DNA from: an uncultured bacterium
GTDB lineage: Bacteria > Bacteroidota > Bacteroidia > Sphingobacteriales > Sphingobacteriaceae
DNA: 5,199 nucleotides
Assembly: GCA_903958995.1 (NCBI GenBank)
Contig: CAJBVG010000196.1
Coordinates: forward strand, 1-5,199
Direction of reading: 5' to 3'
The notes below the pieces were generated by a model that did no database searches, was not told the DNA's origin, and was given only the letters and a program-made list of their open reading frames with translations. Positions 1 through 5,199 of this stretch are shown piece by piece (the first letter of the stretch is position 1; each line of letters starts with the position of its first letter). A program made the translations under genes and the position numbers.

Positions 1-288
1 ATGACGACAGGAAAATTTAAAAAAAACCAAGAAAAGTCTCGACGCAAAATGCTTATCGAGGAGTATAGAGAGGAACATCCTTATATTCCTACCGATGAAG
101 AGATACTTGAAAATAATAGCTACTGGGATATCGATTATCTTGAAGAAGCTAATAAAAAGACTAATGAGGGTATTAGATACTGGGAAGAAAGGTATAATAA
201 TGCGAGCGGTAATATGGGAAAATGGCACTGTCAGGTCAGGTTAAATAGACTTTACAAGAAACTACACAAGTATGTAGATAAAAAATAA
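1..288 (+). CDS. Hypothetical protein, small and charged, possibly phage or mobile-element derived
   Basis: I do not recognise this 95-residue protein. It is strongly hydrophilic: a basic N-terminus (KFKKNQEKSRRK, residues 5-16), an acidic, Tyr/Trp-containing middle (about residues 19-66), and a basic C-terminus (RLYKKLHKYVDKK). It has no signal peptide, membrane segment, cysteine pair or recognisable helix-turn-helix; the single Cys is near residue 77. The composition fits a soluble, mostly helical protein. The ATG is the first base of the window, so any ribosome binding site or further N-terminal sequence lies outside and the true start is unknown. Its arginines often use AGA/AGG, unlike the CGT-rich topA that follows, which suggests a different origin. 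A second tiny ORF starts 3 bases after its stop, a tight packing common in phage genomes. The phage assignment is inference. Confidence 0.55.
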   Translation: MTTGKFKKNQEKSRRKMLIEEYREEHPYIPTDEEILENNSYWDIDYLEEANKKTNEGIRYWEERYNNASGNMGKWHCQVRLNRLYKKLHKYVDKK

Positions 289-291
289 GTT

Positions 292-366
292 ATGCACGAA
301 ATTTTACATATTATAGAACATGCATTAGGATTATGTGGAGAAAACAAAACGTATCGTTTTTCATGA
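292..366 (+). pseudogene. 5' fragment of a very small ORF (LGLCGE motif), truncated at the topA junction
   Basis: An ATG at 292, only 3 bases after the preceding stop, opens a frame reading MHEILHIIEHALGLCGE and then NKTYRFS before a TGA. The first 17 or so residues look like a real amphipathic helix followed by a Leu-Gly-Leu-Cys-Gly-Glu turn. The last residues are simply topA read in the wrong frame. From memory, and with low certainty, very short proteins with a '(H)xLGLCGE' motif occur among small phage genes of Bacteroidota, where the motif is followed by histidine- and proline-containing sequence. Here that continuation is missing. The ORF is therefore best read as the left-hand partner of a junction whose 3' part has been lost. 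It could also be a chance ORF. Confidence 0.35.
334..345. other. Breakpoint between unrelated left-hand DNA and the interior of topA
   Basis: Left of this point the plausible coding frame is the one starting at 292 (…ALGLCGE). Right of it the topA frame (VEKTKRIVFHEITK…) becomes recognisable at once and stays open for 729 codons. In the topA frame there is a TAG at 326-328, and no TOPRIM-like sequence can be read upstream in any + strand frame. About ten bases (TGTGGAGAAAAC) make sense in both frames, so the breakpoint lies within them, possibly through a short stretch shared by the two parents. No inverted repeat, target duplication or integrase marks the site. Confidence 0.6.
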
Positions 367-2524
367 AATCACGAAACCTGCTATTGTTAAAGCAATAGAA
401 AATCCTCGTACCATTGATTATAATTTAGTTTACGCACAACAAGCTCGTCGTGTATTAGACCGTTTGGTAGGTTTTGAATTATCTCCAGTTTTATGGAGAA
501 AAGTAAAGCCTTCTTTATCGGCTGGTCGTGTACAATCGGTTGCCGTACGTTTAATTGTAGATCGCGAACGCGAGATTAATGGTTTTAATGCCGATGCCAG
601 CTTTAAAGTAATGGCATTGTTTAATACCGATGGATCTAAGAAGACTACTTTCAAAGCAGAGTTAAGTTCTCGTATTACAAAAGTTTCTGATGCAGAGAAG
701 TTCTTGCAAGATTGTATTCCTGCTAGCTACTCGGTTCGTTCGCTAGAAGTGAAACCTGCGAAGCGTTCTCCATCAGCACCTTTCACCACATCAACCTTAC
801 AACAAGAAGCAAGTCGTAAGCTAGGTTTCTCCGTTTCGAGAACCATGAGCGTTGCGCAAAAATTATACGAGTCGGGTAAAATATCCTACATGCGTACCGA
901 TTCGGTGAACTTATCGGATACTGCATTACAAGCGGCTGAAAAAGAAATTTTAAGCGCTTACGGAAATCAATACCACCAAGTACGTAAATACAAAACGAAA
1001 TCGGCCGGAGCACAAGAAGCTCACGAGGCTATTCGTCCAACATACTTCGACCGCCACACGGTTGATGGAGATAATGCCGAAAAAAGATTATATGAATTAA
1101 TCTGGAAGCGTGCCATTGCCTCACAAATGAGCGAAGCTCAATTTGAAAAAACAACGGCAAAGATTGCTATCTCAACTCGTCCGGAAGAATTAACTGCTCA
1201 AGGTGAAGTATTGAAGTTTGATGGCTTCTTGAAAGTGTACATGGAGTCGATCGACGATGAAGACGATGCAAACTTAAACGATGATGAAGCAGATAATAAA
1301 ATGCTTCCTGTCTTAGCAGAAAAACAAGCATTAAATTTAGATAACCTAAAAGCGATGGAACGTTTCTCTCGTCCACCCGCTCGTTATACAGAAGCAAGCT
1401 TAGTAAAGAAATTAGAAGAGTTAGGCATTGGTCGTCCTTCTACCTATGCACCAACCATTGGTACTATACAAAATAGAGGATACGTTTTAAAAGATGATCG
1501 CGAAGGCAAACAACGAATCTACAGAGTGCTTAGCATTAAAGCGAACACAGTAGTAGAAGAAGCCTTAACCGAACAAACAGGAGTAGAGAAGTCTAAATTA
1601 TTTCCTTCGGATATTGGTGCTTTAGTAAATGACTTTTTAGTTCAACATTTCCAAAATATTGTAGATTATAATTTTACTGCAACGGTAGAAAAAGAATTCG
1701 ATGATATTGCACAAGGTTTAACCGAGTGGACAAATATGATTGAGGCTTTCTACAAACCTTTTCATAAGGATGTAGAAAATACCATTGAAAATGCTGACCG
1801 TGCAAATGCGACACGTGAATTAGGATTAGACCCTGAAACACAAAAACCAATATCGGTAAAAATCGGACGTTACGGACCTTACGTACAAATTGGCGAAGCC
1901 GATGAAGAAACAGGAGAGAAACCTCGTTTCGCAAGTTTACGTCCGGGACAAATGGTAGAAACCTTAACCCTTGCCGAATCATTGGAACTATTCAAAATGC
2001 CTAAGCAATTAGGACAATTTGAAGAGAAAGATGTGACCATTGGTATCGGAAGATTCGGACCTTACATTAGACATAATAGTATTTTCACATCATTAACTAA
2101 AGAAGACGATCCATATACAGTTACCTTAGAAAGATCGGTAGAGTTAATATTAGCGAAGCGTGAAAAAGATGCTAATAAATTAATTAAGGCTTACCCAGAA
2201 AGTGAATTGGTAAAAGTGTTGAACGGACGTTGGGGACCTTATATTCAATACGGAAAATTAAATCTTAAAATTCCGAAAGGCACCGAAGCAACTACGTTGA
2301 CTTACGAAGATATTTTCAAAATTGCAGGAGGTGTTGAACCATTAGCAGAGTTGAAAAAAGGAAGCGCGAAGAAAGCAGCACCGAAGAAGGGCGCTACAAG
2401 TAAAGCCGCTCCAAAGAAAGCCGCACCTAAAAAGGCAGCTCCAAAAAAAGCCGCGACTAAAAAAGCAGCACCGAAAAAATCAGTAGCGAAGAAAGCTGCT
2501 CCGAAAAAAAGTGTTAGTAAATAA
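335..2524 (+). CDS. topA: DNA topoisomerase I (type IA), 5'-truncated: TOPRIM domain missing
   Basis: TopA relaxes negative supercoils by cutting one DNA strand through a 5'-phosphotyrosine link. This copy has the core after the TOPRIM domain: LSAGRVQSVA (residues 61-70), the active-site block GKISYMRTDS with catalytic Tyr185 (Tyr319 in E. coli), PPARYTEASLV (from 347) and GIGRPSTYA (364-372). Three C-terminal repeats follow, centred on GRYGPYV (511-517), GRFGPYI (572-578) and GRWGPYI (631-637), then a Lys/Ala/Pro tail (674-729). No zinc-binding Cys4 modules are present. The homologous sequence starts about 134 residues late compared with E. coli, so the TOPRIM domain with its Mg2+-binding Glu and DxD residues is absent. 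The GTG at 335 is only the first possible start after an in-frame TAG at 326; the native start is lost. The product should be unable to cleave and religate normally. The rest of the frame is undamaged, so the loss is recent or an assembly artefact. Confidence 0.93.
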   Translation: MEKTKRIVFHEITKPAIVKAIENPRTIDYNLVYAQQARRVLDRLVGFELSPVLWRKVKPSLSAGRVQSVAVRLIVDREREINGFNADASFKVMALFNTDGSKKTTFKAELSSRITKVSDAEKFLQDCIPASYSVRSLEVKPAKRSPSAPFTTSTLQQEASRKLGFSVSRTMSVAQKLYESGKISYMRTDSVNLSDTALQAAEKEILSAYGNQYHQVRKYKTKSAGAQEAHEAIRPTYFDRHTVDGDNAEKRLYELIWKRAIASQMSEAQFEKTTAKIAISTRPEELTAQGEVLKFDGFLKVYMESIDDEDDANLNDDEADNKMLPVLAEKQALNLDNLKAMERFSRPPARYTEASLVKKLEELGIGRPSTYAPTIGTIQNRGYVLKDDREGKQRIYRVLSIKANTVVEEALTEQTGVEKSKLFPSDIGALVNDFLVQHFQNIVDYNFTATVEKEFDDIAQGLTEWTNMIEAFYKPFHKDVENTIENADRANATRELGLDPETQKPISVKIGRYGPYVQIGEADEETGEKPRFASLRPGQMVETLTLAESLELFKMPKQLGQFEEKDVTIGIGRFGPYIRHNSIFTSLTKEDDPYTVTLERSVELILAKREKDANKLIKAYPESELVKVLNGRWGPYIQYGKLNLKIPKGTEATTLTYEDIFKIAGGVEPLAELKKGSAKKAAPKKGATSKAAPKKAAPKKAAPKKAATKKAAPKKSVAKKAAPKKSVSK
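2354..2521 (+). repeat. topA: Degenerate tandem repeat encoding the Lys/Ala/Pro-rich tail of TopA
   Basis: The last 56 codons of topA are built from an imperfect 15-base unit encoding KKAAP, with variants KKGAT, KKAAT and KKSVA; 22 of the 56 residues are lysine. Synonymous codons vary between copies (GCA/GCT/GCC, CCG/CCA/CCT), so this is an old, selected protein repeat more than a fresh slippage product. Histone H1-like, disordered basic tails of this kind are known on bacterial DNA-binding proteins. Here the tail probably adds non-specific DNA affinity, perhaps in place of the zinc ribbons found in enterobacterial TopA. That role is inferred. Confidence 0.8.
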
Positions 2525-2533
2525 GTTTCGATC

Positions 2534-2938
2534 ATGATTAAAGATCTTCCTCAAAATATTGTTGAAGGAGTAGCGATGGCTGTGGTGCTCGACCATGAAG
2601 ATGTGGAATCGAGATCATGGAAAGTGTATGTGCTCAACTTAAAAGACATCCCCATTACCAATGTATTGGTGAGTTCTAAGGGTTATGGTACGTTTGAAGG
2701 AGAGGAAGTGAAAACAACCGTCTTCAGACATTTCATCGGTGATCTAGCTCCTGGAAAATATGCTGCCGTAGAATTAATCGACGAAAAGCTATTTGCCATC
2801 AATAACGAATTCTGGTTAAGTTATTACATCGATCGAGAAATCTACGATAAGAAATACATCTTCCTCACCGAGAGCGTTACCGAAACTAACTTCATCCGCA
2901 TTCCTTTGTTAAATAAACCGGGTGTTATGATTAAATAA
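2534..2938 (+). CDS. Conserved-looking hypothetical protein downstream of topA
   Basis: This is a 134-residue soluble protein of unknown function. It has no signal peptide, transmembrane segment or cysteine. The sequence alternates hydrophobic and polar residues in a beta-rich pattern: WKVYVLNLKDIPITNVLVSSKGYG (about residues 29-52), then VKTTVFRHFIGDLAPGKYAAVELID, then FWLSYYIDREIYDKKYIFL, ending in PLLNKPGVMIK. I recall similar uncharacterised proteins of about this length, with the 'LVSSKGYG…RHF…KKYIFL' arrangement, in other Bacteroidota, but can name no function. The ATG lies 9 bases after the topA stop and a terminator follows directly, so it is probably the last gene of a topA transcript. 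The start has no clear Shine-Dalgarno sequence, as is usual in this phylum; ATG 2534 is the first Met in the frame and gives a natural N-terminus. Confidence 0.75.
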   Translation: MIKDLPQNIVEGVAMAVVLDHEDVESRSWKVYVLNLKDIPITNVLVSSKGYGTFEGEEVKTTVFRHFIGDLAPGKYAAVELIDEKLFAINNEFWLSYYIDREIYDKKYIFLTESVTETNFIRIPLLNKPGVMIK

Positions 2939-2967
2939 AAAAAAGTTGCATTTATGCAGTTTTTTTT
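2937..2967 (+). terminator. Intrinsic terminator after the topA / hypothetical-protein pair
   Basis: Eight A's (2937-2944, overlapping the stop codon), then GT TGCA, loop TTTA, TGCA GT and a T run ending at 2967, form a hairpin. The two TGCA arms pair, two G·U wobbles extend the stem, and the A and U tracts pair below. The U run gives the termination tail. On the opposite strand the two wobbles become A·C mismatches, so the structure should work better for rightward transcription, matching the gene order. The next gene probably has its own promoter in 2968-2993, but I see no clear Bacteroidota -7 element (TAnnTTTG) there. Confidence 0.6.
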
Positions 2968-2993
2968 ATCAATAATACGAGCTAAATTGCATC

Positions 2994-3704
2994 ATGATTT
3001 TACGCTCAAAAATTCAAGATGTTTTATTTTTAGATATCGAGACTGTCCCACTTCATTCTGAATACGAGGACTTAAACGATATGGAAAAATATTTGTGGGA
3101 TAGGAAGGCTAGGTACATCAACAAAGATGAGCAAAGCGACTCTGAAGTCTATGCACGTGCAGGGATTTATGCCGAGTTCGGCAGGATTGTTTGTATTTGT
3201 GTTGGGAAACTTGGGAAAGATGTAGATTGTGAGTTTCTGAAATTACGTTGTTTTTATAATGATGATGAACGGAATTTACTACTCGAGTTCAAAGCATTCC
3301 TCCAAAAATTAAATCCATCCACCTTACTTTGTGCACATAACGGAAAGGAATTCGACTTCCCTTTCATTTGCAGAAGAATGCTAATCAACGGCATCGAATT
3401 ACCCGATATACTCAACATTGCGGGTAAAAAACCTTGGGAACTCCAACACCTGGATACTCTAGAGCTCTGGAAATTCGGTGATTTCAAACATTTTACTTCC
3501 TTAGAATTATTAGCCTACATCTTTAAAATAGATACTCCAAAAGATGATATCGATGGCAGTATGGTACATAAAGTGTACTACAAAGAAAATAATTTACAAC
3601 GCATCGTAGATTACTGTTATAAAGATGTAGTCACCATTGCTCAATTATTATTGAGATTTAATAATCAAAACACCATTAGAACAGAAAATATTTATTATGT
3701 TTAG
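2994..3704 (+). CDS. Predicted 3'-5' exonuclease, DEDDy type, ribonuclease H-like fold
   Basis: The 236-residue protein carries the acidic motifs of DnaQ/PolB-type proofreading exonucleases, which use two metal ions to remove nucleotides from 3' ends. Exo I is LFLDIETVP, with Asp14 and Glu16. Exo II is CAHNGKEFDFPFICRRML, with Asp121. Exo III is Y207-CYK-D211, the Tyr-x3-Asp spacing that defines the DEDDy subgroup. EFGRIVCI (61-68) is the strand usual between Exo I and Exo II. There is no polymerase, helicase or HRDC domain, so this is a stand-alone nuclease and fits the predicted-exonuclease family related to DNA polymerase B exonuclease domains (Pfam DNA_pol_B_exo2, from memory). Its natural substrate is not evident. 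ATG 2994 starts 7 residues before the first core strand (about V10-D14) and is preferred. It lies downstream of a terminator and 20 bases before the ABC transporter gene, with which it may be co-transcribed. Confidence 0.85.
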   Translation: MILRSKIQDVLFLDIETVPLHSEYEDLNDMEKYLWDRKARYINKDEQSDSEVYARAGIYAEFGRIVCICVGKLGKDVDCEFLKLRCFYNDDERNLLLEFKAFLQKLNPSTLLCAHNGKEFDFPFICRRMLINGIELPDILNIAGKKPWELQHLDTLELWKFGDFKHFTSLELLAYIFKIDTPKDDIDGSMVHKVYYKENNLQRIVDYCYKDVVTIAQLLLRFNNQNTIRTENIYYV

Positions 3705-3724
3705 GGTAATTACGATTATTCCCA

Positions 3725-5199
3725 ATGGAACCGATTTTACAGGTTAAAAACCTTTCTGTTCATTTTACCAACGATCAAGGTACTAGCACGGCACTTAAAA
3801 ACATTTCTTTTCAAATTCCGAAAGGAGAGATATGTGGTATTGTAGGCGAATCAGGTTCTGGCAAATCCGTTTCTTCCTTAGCCATTATGGGATTGTTAGC
3901 ACCCAATGCTATTATCGAAGGGGAAATTCTATTTATGGATGATGATCAATCCGTAAAACTATCTAGCTTATCCGATCAAGAAATCAGTAAATACCGTGGA
4001 GCTAAAATCGCCATGGTGTTTCAAGAACCTATGACTTCCTTGAATCCTGTATTAACCTGTGGATTCCAAGTAATGGAAGTATTGCAACTCCATTTAGGAT
4101 TAAGTGATGATGAAGCACGCACTAAAACACTAGCACTTTTTGAAGAAGTAAAGCTCCCTCGTCCGGAGAAAATTATAGATTCTTACCCACACGAATTATC
4201 GGGCGGACAAAAACAACGTGTGATGATTGCCATGGCCTTGAGTTGCAATCCCGCATTACTCATTGCCGATGAACCCACTACAGCATTAGATGTAACGGTT
4301 CAAAAAAGCATCATCGAATTACTTCTGCAAATTAAAAACGATCGTAACATGAGTATGATTTTCATCACTCACGATTTAGGATTGATAGCAGAAATTGCCG
4401 ATGAAATTATAGTGATGTACAAAGGGGAAATGATTGAGCAAGGTACCAGTGAAGAAGTATTACATCAACCTAAAATGCCCTATACCAAAGGACTTATTGC
4501 TTGTCGTCCGAATATGAAACGCAGTATGAAACGCTTACCTACCATGAGTGATTTTATGGAAAGCGGTCATACTACACAAACGTTTGATATTAATAATTTC
4601 ATAAAATCGGATGCCGAACTTCAACAACGACGAACAGGGTTATATGCTCAAGAACCTTTGTTGAAAGTAAATCACCTGAAAAAATATTACCCAATACGTA
4701 AAGGTATTTTCGGAAAAAGCACAGAATTTGTAAAAGCATTAGAAGATATAAGTCTAACACTGTACCCAGGCGAAACACTAGGTTTAGTAGGGGAGTCGGG
4801 TTGTGGTAAAACAACATTAGGACGATGTATTCTTCGACTTATAGAACCAACCTCAGGTACCATTGAGTTCGAAGGGAAAGACATTACCAACATCAGCAAT
4901 AGCGAAATGCGAGTGCTACGCACCGATATGCAAATCGTTTTTCAAGATCCTTATTCTTCTTTAAATCCACGCATGACCATAGGGCAAGCCTTAATGGAAC
5001 CCATGGAAGTACACGGTTTGCTAGAGAATGGAAAACAACGAAAAGAAAAATGCTTGGAGATATTAGAGAGTGTAGGTTTACTGAAAGAACATTTCGATCG
5101 TTACCCGCATGAGTTTTCGGGAGGACAACGCCAACGAATTTGTATTGCAAGAGCCTTGGTCTTATCTCCGAAATTAATTATTTGCGACGAATCCGTTTC
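3725..5199 (+). CDS. ABC transporter ATP-binding protein with two fused ATPase domains, oligopeptide/dipeptide type, 3' end outside the window
   Basis: This frame starts MEPILQVKNLSVHF and stays open to the window edge (491 codons so far; such fusions are usually about 540-620 residues). It joins OppD-like and OppF-like ATPases in one chain. Domain 1 has Walker A GESGSGKS (41-48), Q-loop Gln100, signature LSGGQ (158-162), Walker B LLIADE (178-183), D-loop ALDV (187-190) and His216. A PYTKGL segment (252-257) marks the C-terminal extension typical of peptide-transport ATPases (oligo_HPY). After a linker, domain 2 has Walker A GESGCGKT (356-363), Gln407, signature FSGGQ (464-468) and Walker B LIICDE (484-489); its D- and H-loops are cut off. 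The protein should power import of peptides or similar solutes on the cytoplasmic face of the inner membrane with permeases and a binding protein not seen here. ATG 3725 is chosen because an in-frame TAA lies at 3707 and no other start intervenes. Confidence 0.93.
   Translation, partial: MEPILQVKNLSVHFTNDQGTSTALKNISFQIPKGEICGIVGESGSGKSVSSLAIMGLLAPNAIIEGEILFMDDDQSVKLSSLSDQEISKYRGAKIAMVFQEPMTSLNPVLTCGFQVMEVLQLHLGLSDDEARTKTLALFEEVKLPRPEKIIDSYPHELSGGQKQRVMIAMALSCNPALLIADEPTTALDVTVQKSIIELLLQIKNDRNMSMIFITHDLGLIAEIADEIIVMYKGEMIEQGTSEEVLHQPKMPYTKGLIACRPNMKRSMKRLPTMSDFMESGHTTQTFDINNFIKSDAELQQRRTGLYAQEPLLKVNHLKKYYPIRKGIFGKSTEFVKALEDISLTLYPGETLGLVGESGCGKTTLGRCILRLIEPTSGTIEFEGKDITNISNSEMRVLRTDMQIVFQDPYSSLNPRMTIGQALMEPMEVHGLLENGKQRKEKCLEILESVGLLKEHFDRYPHEFSGGQRQRICIARALVLSPKLIICDESV

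Noticed and set aside
292..366. Simple frameshift in topA as the cause of the missing N-terminus
   Set aside because: No frame upstream of about 334 reads like TOPRIM sequence (no DREGE-type block), so the upstream DNA is unrelated to topA and not just out of frame.
430..1982. Several minus-strand ORFs of 74-102 codons
   Set aside because: They lie inside topA, which is clearly coding on the + strand, and their translations show no motif.
2302..2535. Minus-strand ORF encoding a Phe/Ala/Gly-rich, apparently membrane-like protein
   Set aside because: It is the antisense of the Lys/Ala/Pro repeat of topA (AAG/AAA read as CTT/TTT). The hydrophobic pattern is a by-product of the repeat.
2531..2998. 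The same palindrome ATCATGAT at the starts of two genes (2531-2538 and 2991-2998)
   Set aside because: Eight bases that include the ATG are easily shared by chance, and there is no third copy at the ABC transporter start.
3704..3723. Imperfect inverted repeat GGGTAAT…ATTATTCCC just before the ABC transporter start
   Set aside because: The stem needs a two-base bulge and pairs mostly A-T. It is too weak to call an operator, attenuator or terminator.
4514..4534. Short direct repeat ATGAAACGC (encoding MKR twice) in the linker of the ABC ATPase
   Set aside because: Two 9-base copies 12 bases apart in a variable linker are unremarkable.
4599..5150. Minus-strand ORFs of 72-85 codons at the right end
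   Set aside because: They overlap one another and the ABC ATPase frame, which has every expected motif on the + strand.
5180..5199. Apparent departure from DEPT in the second Walker B region of the ABC ATPase (CDES)
   Set aside because: Ser after the catalytic Glu (DESVS) is common in the second domain of peptide-transport ATPases, and the catalytic Asp and Glu are present.

Overview
The window looks like Bacteroidota (Bacteroidetes) DNA. The evidence is moderate-to-low GC, starts without clear Shine-Dalgarno sequences, and TopA wording typical of that phylum (TKRIVFHEITK, then LVGFELSPVLWRKVKPSLSAGRVQSVAVR, with glycine-arginine-aromatic C-terminal repeats instead of zinc ribbons). All supported genes lie on the + strand.

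Layout. (1) Bases 1 to about 335 hold a 95-codon orphan ORF and, 3 bases after its stop, the start of a very small ORF (MHEILHIIEHALGLCGE...). Neither resembles the genes to the right, and they may come from a phage or other mobile element. (2) At about 334-345 the sequence changes abruptly into topA, deep inside the gene. The whole N-terminal TOPRIM domain (roughly 130-140 residues) is absent, yet the remaining 729 codons are intact, including the catalytic tyrosine and a Lys/Ala/Pro-rich tail. (3) Nine bases downstream is a 134-aa conserved-looking protein of unknown function, followed by a compact terminator. (4) Next is a 236-aa DEDDy-type 3'-5' exonuclease-like protein. (5) Twenty bases after it starts a tandem-ATPase ABC transporter protein of the oligopeptide/dipeptide type. 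It has no stop within the window and runs off the right edge just after the second Walker B motif.

Functionally, (2)-(5) look like ordinary Bacteroidota chromosome: DNA topology, an unknown protein, a nuclease and peptide import. I see no CRISPR array, tRNA, rRNA, insertion sequence or integrase. The one real anomaly is the left junction, where a normally essential gene has lost its catalytic metal-binding domain and is joined to unrelated DNA. This may be a real element insertion or rearrangement, or an assembly chimera. The sequence alone cannot separate these, though the short overlap of both reading frames at the junction localises the breakpoint closely. I did not find a convincing new multi-gene system here.
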